Of a DNA stretch of 64,000 bases, positions 60,801 through 64,000 are shown piece by piece (the stretch's first letter is position 1; every line of letters starts with the position of its first letter). The notes under the pieces are model-generated. The model was given only the letters and a program-made list of their open reading frames with translations, searched no databases and was not told the DNA's origin. Origin of the DNA: Euptelea pleiosperma (taxonomy: Eukaryota > Streptophyta > Magnoliopsida > Ranunculales > Eupteleaceae); assembly GCA_035048495.1 (NCBI GenBank), contig CM068545.1, positions 25,330,741 through 25,394,740 on the forward strand, written 5' to 3'. The position numbers were made by a program, and so were the translations under genes.

Positions 60801-61256
60801 AATTTTAACTGATCTTGTCCATATCCATTTCATTTTATTGATTAACAATGCATTTTACTGAAGTTAAAACCGGTCCTATCAATTTTGGTTATTATCATTT
60901 TGTTATTTGATGAATATTGATTTTGTTAAAGAAGAGAAAAATAAGGAAAAAAGTTTATTCTGATTTAGCTTTATGTCATCATTTTTAATTTTCTTTCAAT
61001 ATTTTTGTAAGCTACCTTTTTTTGGATTTCCACTGTTTTCATTAGATGCTTTTGACTCCTCTTCCCCCTTCTCACAGCAGAAAATGGCAACATCAAAGCT
61101 GAAAGCTATTGTTCATCAGCACGCTCATGGGTTGGTTCAGTTACTGTTTGTAGAAGCAGTGATCTTGCTGCATCAGGAGCTGGTAATGGTGTGGTTCGCC
61201 TATGGGCAGTTGAAAGTGACGCCAAAAGCATTCGACCCTTATATGATCTTCCGCTT
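51874..61256 (+). CDS. YAO: U3 snoRNP-associated WD40 protein YAO/RRP9, last exon(s) outside the window
   Basis: Nucleolar WD40 protein of the U3 snoRNP (U3-55K/RRP9), needed for pre-rRNA processing. Visible exons: 51874-52337, 58353-58695, 59375-59599, 60502-60730, 61078-61256; donors and acceptors are GT-AG and phases join without stops, giving 480 codons. The N-terminus is basic ([14 protein letters not shown]; likely NLS), then acidic and coiled ([12 protein letters not shown]), ending in RVRRLIASG. Six WD repeats follow, including [66 protein letters not shown] and [14 protein letters not shown]. The final exon (expected GFVNSLAF-like to C-terminus, some 45 residues) is not found by 64000. 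I chose the ATG at 51874 because it opens the basic N-terminus. Intron 1 is 6 kb with insertions; exon 5 has a tandem CAGCAG acceptor. Confidence 0.93.
52626..52810. repeat. MITE-like fragment in YAO intron 1
   Basis: Begins GAGGCTGTGTTTGATTGGGC, like the ends of many plant MITEs, and contains the inverted pair GGAAAACGACTTCCG / CGGAAGTCGATTTTC. It lies just before the AP2 exon copy. The far end was not found. Confidence 0.4.
52931..53148 (+). pseudogene. Orphan first exon of an AP2-domain gene inside YAO intron 1
   Basis: Starts MASSSSFES then TGA (52958), and continues in frame with [52 protein letters not shown] and SGVTK. From memory this matches the N-terminus and start of the first AP2 domain of the At2g41710-type AP2/WRI1-like transcription factors ([18 protein letters not shown]...SSIYRGVTR). 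Arg in YRGV is Ser here. The exon ends at ACTAA|GTAAAC, exactly where a CTAG|GTAAAC donor would be expected, and apparent intron sequence follows. A CT-rich 5' UTR precedes. It is therefore an unspliced DNA copy, already disabled. Confidence 0.85.
53149..54401. other. YAO intron 1, possible AP2 intron remnant
   Basis: No coding sequence. A poly-T run lies at 53563-53583. The first part may be intron of the captured AP2 gene; its limit cannot be seen without that gene for comparison. Confidence 0.35.
55975..56095 (+). repeat. ~45-bp tandem repeat within the gypsy LTR
   Basis: Three copies of GGGCCGTAGAGCCTATGCGC followed by ACTCC and a variable tail. Confidence 0.85.
56374..56386 (-). promoter_or_regulatory. 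TATA box of the gypsy LTR
   Basis: The minus strand reads TATTATAAATAAG, followed downstream by a CT-rich leader-like region. It would drive transcription antisense to YAO if active. Confidence 0.5.
57210..57260 (-). other. Polypurine tract and 3' internal end of the gypsy element
   Basis: The minus strand reads AATTTCGGGATGAATTTTTT followed by TTAAGGGGGGTAAG, directly next to the LTR start. This is the primer site for plus-strand synthesis and the usual tail of plant gypsy internal regions. The coding part is lost. Confidence 0.75.
57261..58352. other. YAO intron 1, 3' part
   Basis: No gene or clear repeat. It ends in the YAO acceptor at 58351-58352 (GTTAG|G). Short open frames are not supported. 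Confidence 0.5.
59740..60030 (+). mobile_element. Retrotransposon RNase H (RVT_3) fragment, YAO intron 3
   Basis: Encodes [20 protein letters not shown] and, after a frameshift, [19 protein letters not shown], then [15 protein letters not shown]. This resembles the plant LINE-associated RNase H domain (KLNFDGSxxGNPGPAG...), with the first catalytic Asp in FDGS. It is broken by stops and shifts. Confidence 0.75.
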
Positions 61257-61265
61257 GTAAGTTAT

Positions 61266-61567
61266 ACTCCCTTAAGTAGAACTATTTGGTTTTCTTCTCG
61301 GGTTGGGATGGGATTGACAGATTCCTGCTTAATACCGTATTATGATGAAAGTCTTTTACAATTGATTTTTCGCCAGAAGTGACGAATCTTTTCCAGCTTT
61401 TAGAACTTTTCTCATTACCGGTACTGCCTCCCTTAAGTAGAACTCTTTGATTTTCTTTTCTGATTATGATGGACCTGGAGCTTGCTGGTCAATACAAAGA
61501 ATGGATCTACTATAACGAATTTTTCTCCATAAGTGACATATCTTCTCCAGCTCCTAGAACTTTTGGA
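61266..61567 (+). repeat. ~160-bp tandem duplication in the last visible YAO intron
   Basis: Two diverged copies starting CTCCCTTAAGTAGAACT at 61268 and 61429. Both contain AAGTGACGAATCT / AAGTGACATATCT, TTCTCCAGCTCCTAGAAC-like phrases and a TTTTTC block. It begins ten bases after the exon-5 donor. Confidence 0.7.
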
Positions 61568-61639
61568 AATTTATTACAAAGAAAATGCATTTGTTCATTT
61601 TTCCTATGAGTTGCTAGATGGTTTTCCTGGGGTTGGGTC

Positions 61640-62020
61640 TTTGTTTGAGACAATATAGGGAAGTCGATGCCTCCTAGAGTGAAGGCTTTTATTTATACTG
61701 TAGTTTTGGACAAAATTTTAAGGTTCATCTTAGGTATTGTAGAATGACAAACCAGAATGGATGTATCATGTGTAAGGAAAATGTTCGCATTTGTTTGCCC
61801 ATTGTATGCTTGTTAGAGAGGTTTGGAGCTTCATTTTATCATTATTCAGCATGGAATGGATGTCTCCAAGAGAGAGACATTGGGGATGTCTTATCTGTCT
61901 GTTGAGCAAAGCATCTGCAGGAGAATTCTTTCAAAAGATTCTTCCTTATGCTCTTTGTTGGGGTGTTTGGAAAGAGTGTAACAGAAGGATATTTGAAGAT
62001 GGTAGTCGGTCCTTGTAAGT
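61640..62020 (+). mobile_element. LINE 3' fragment (zf-RVT region), decayed
   Basis: Encodes in broken frames MPPRVKAFIYTVVLDKILR, then NQNGCIMCKENVR and LPYALCWGVWKECNRRIFED. This is the same C-terminal ORF2 region as at 47155, heavily decayed. It lies in the last visible YAO intron. Confidence 0.75.
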
Positions 62021-62660
62021 CTAAATGGTGGTGTATAATGGGATCTGAGACTGTGATCATCTTGAAAGAATTCACGAGGCATTAAGTTGGGCAATTTTGT
62101 TAGTAATTGGAACTTTCTGATTTTTGGTGGTTTGGTCAATGCTAGCTTTCAATTAGCTTCATGTATGTATTCTTAGTTTTGTACCGTGAATGCATTTCCC
62201 TCTTGATCAGTTCCTTGTACTTCAAATAATTTAATACACTCATTTTATAGATCAGGAAAAAAAACTGTATAAGAATTGGCTAAACCTTCCGACTTGAAAA
62301 AAATTAAAGAAATAATAAGAACATGATGAGAAAAAAAATCTTTAAGAGTGTATTGAAATGATGGAAAATATTAAATTGGCTGTAGAAAAATAGAAAAGGC
62401 CTTAATGTTTGAAAGTAAACAGATGCTTTAATCAATTGTTTGGTGGGCAAGGGGGTTCGATCCTTCAAGTGACCACCAAAACGGGCCTAGTTATTGCTGG
62501 TTTAGTGTTAGGATTTTCGACTCATGGCTTGGGTTCGGGTTGGTTTTTGCTACAAGGTTCGAGTTGGGTGGTCTCAAGCCGTCGAGTTGTAAATTTGTAA
62601 TACCCTTATACAATATTATATTCTGTTACTACTTTTATATCATTAATTTATTGTATTCTA

Positions 62661-62757
62661 AAAGACAGCCTTCAAGTCTGTAATAGACAGTAACATTTAA
62701 AAGGCAGCCTTCAAGTCTCTAATGGACAGTAACATTTAAAAGGCAGCCTTCAAGTCA
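62661..62757 (+). repeat. ~42-bp tandem repeat
   Basis: AAAAGGCAGCCTTCAAGTCT with TAATGGACAGTAACATTT, about 2.4 copies, in the last visible YAO intron. Confidence 0.85.
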
Positions 62758-63284
62758 GTGGTGTTGTAGACTTGTAGTAATTTTAGTGAAATCCAGGTTC
62801 TATTATTTTCAAAAGAAAGAATTGTGTTGCTGTCAAGAGCTGGCAACACCATTTTCCAAAAGCACCCAGCACATTGAGCCATGGCGTCTCTTATGGCATG
62901 GATGTGCATGTCCCAGTGGCCTTGGTAGCTCATCAGTTTTTTCTTTATTTATTTGTTAGCCCCTCATTAATACATTTGACTGTTTGGAAAAAGGTGAAGA
63001 CCCGTTATGCACCATGCCTTTGCATGTTCCAATGACATTTATATATAGCCCCTCATAATACATTTGACCGCTTGGGTGATATGTACACCTTTACACTTTA
63101 ATCTAATGAAGGAGCTTTAATCCTCCAAACGAATTGAGTGGTTTCACAATTTGATACAACTCCACACTAAGTCACATGCATGGTCTTTATTTATTTTTGG
63201 GTTTGTTTAATTTTTTAGTGGGTCCAGCCATATTTAGTAAGAGTGGGTCTTGATTAGGAGTCTTTGGGTGGTTTATGACTTTCC

Positions 63285-63597
63285 ATATTTTTGCGTCCAA
63301 GTAGATGCATCATGTGCCGGCAAGACTAGGAGACTACAAACCATATGCTCATTCATTGCTGTGTCGCCAAGGAGATTTGGGAGCGTTTCCTTCAACTTTT
63401 TGGGGTTGATTGGGCCTTCCCCTTCTTGGTGTTTGATACTTTTATTGGATGGTACTCCAAGGCTCACTCTACCAACGGGCGTGTTCTTTGGAGGATGACT
63501 CCCTTTGCCATAATATGGGAGCTATGGAAAGAAAGGAATCGTAGGACGTTCGAAGAAAAGAAGGCCGGCCTAGAGGAGATATTGATGAATCATGAAC
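63285..63597 (+). mobile_element. LINE 3' fragment, zf-RVT domain
   Basis: Encodes TNHMLIHCCVAKEIWERFLQ, then GRVLWRMTPFAIIWELWKER followed by NRRTFEEKKAGLEEI, the zinc-binding and C-terminal end of a plant LINE ORF2. It has shifted frames at the start and stops abruptly at the junction with the gypsy fragment near 63598. Confidence 0.85.
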
Positions 63598-64000
63598 ACC
63601 AAAGCTCATACAAGCCCTCTTTCGTCCTGAAGGCTGTCTTCCATTCATCGTCCAGTCTGATACGAATTTGATGATATCCACTTTTCAAATCGATCTTGGA
63701 AAACACCTTGGCACCGTTAAGCATATCTAACATGTCATCAAGCCGTGGTATAGGGAACCTATACTTCACGGTTATCTTGTTGATAGCTCTGCTATCTATG
63801 CACATCCTCCAACTCTCATCTTTCTTAGGAGTTAACAAAGCTGGTACTGCACAAGGGCTCATACTTTCTCTGATCGATCCCTTACGAAGTAGTTCCTCCA
63901 CCTGCCCTTGCAAGATTTCGAATTCTTTCGGGCTCATCCGATAATATGGCAGATTAGGCAAGCTAGCTCCAGGGGCTAGGTCAATTGTGATGTTGTACAT
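63598..64000 (-). mobile_element. Ty3/gypsy reverse transcriptase fragment, runs off the window
   Basis: The minus-strand frame is open to the window edge. It carries the N-terminal half of a Ty3/gypsy reverse transcriptase: [10 protein letters not shown], the lysine-containing [36 protein letters not shown] and [15 protein letters not shown] (motif with the first catalytic Asp), then [11 protein letters not shown]. It stops there: the expected continuation to the YxDD box is absent and LINE sequence follows. The upstream part (protease, gag) would lie beyond 64000. The lineage is not resolved but is chromovirus-like. Confidence 0.9.

Noticed and set aside
62440..62480. Possible tRNA T-arm (GGGTTCGATCC)
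   Set aside because: No matching acceptor, D or anticodon stems can be formed around it.
61257..64000. Terminal exon of YAO
   Set aside because: I looked on the + strand for a GFVNSLAF/GRWGR-like sequence after an acceptor and found none.

Overview
The window is nuclear DNA of a flowering plant. Two spliced genes have clear plant orthologues, both on the + strand with GT-AG introns. The rest is AT-rich and packed with plant-type repeats: LTR retrotransposon pieces, LINE pieces, hAT- and Mutator-type elements and a satellite. The species cannot be named from this sequence. No bacterial, organellar or CRISPR features were seen, and no tRNA or rRNA genes were recognised.

Layout. 1-13.8 kb: nested LTR pieces, including two related Ty1/copia-like LTRs with repeated CAATCGATTGGA palindromes, fragments of a long TG...CA repeat, and a third LTR on the minus strand. 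13.8-16.5 kb: two related hAT-type MITEs and a captured DUF4057 gene fragment. 15.5-28.7 kb: a satellite of ~160-bp monomers in ~800-bp higher-order units. It is broken up by two long LTR-like insertions, a 311-bp tandem duplication and a decayed copy of the 5' end of MET1. 29.0-32.8 kb: a Mutator-like element with a perfect 9-bp target duplication. 33.0-33.2 kb: a palindromic MITE in the MET1 promoter region. 33.4-41.5 kb: MET1, the CG maintenance DNA methyltransferase, in 12 coding exons, with a one-base deletion in exon 3. 42.8-46.6 kb: a large terminal-inverted-repeat element carrying a 2.5-kb pyrimidine-rich minisatellite. 46.7-51.3 kb: an LRR receptor-kinase fragment, a LINE fragment, a cluster of palindromic MITEs and a UTR/intron-like tandem repeat. 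51.4 kb to the end: a hAT MITE, then YAO/RRP9, a WD40 protein of the U3 snoRNP. Its 6-kb first intron holds a stray AP2-gene exon and a truncated Ty3/gypsy element, and its last intron runs off the window through LINE and gypsy debris.

How it fits together. The two genes act in different processes: MET1 copies CG methylation after replication, and YAO serves pre-rRNA processing. The notable theme is that MET1 sits directly downstream of satellite, MULE and MITE DNA, which is the usual substrate of its own activity. The MET1 promoter and first exon have also been copied into the satellite. Several host gene fragments (MET1, DUF4057, LRR kinase, AP2) are scattered among the mobile elements, so gene-fragment capture has been frequent here. 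Whether the MET1 frameshift is biological or an assembly error is the main open question.
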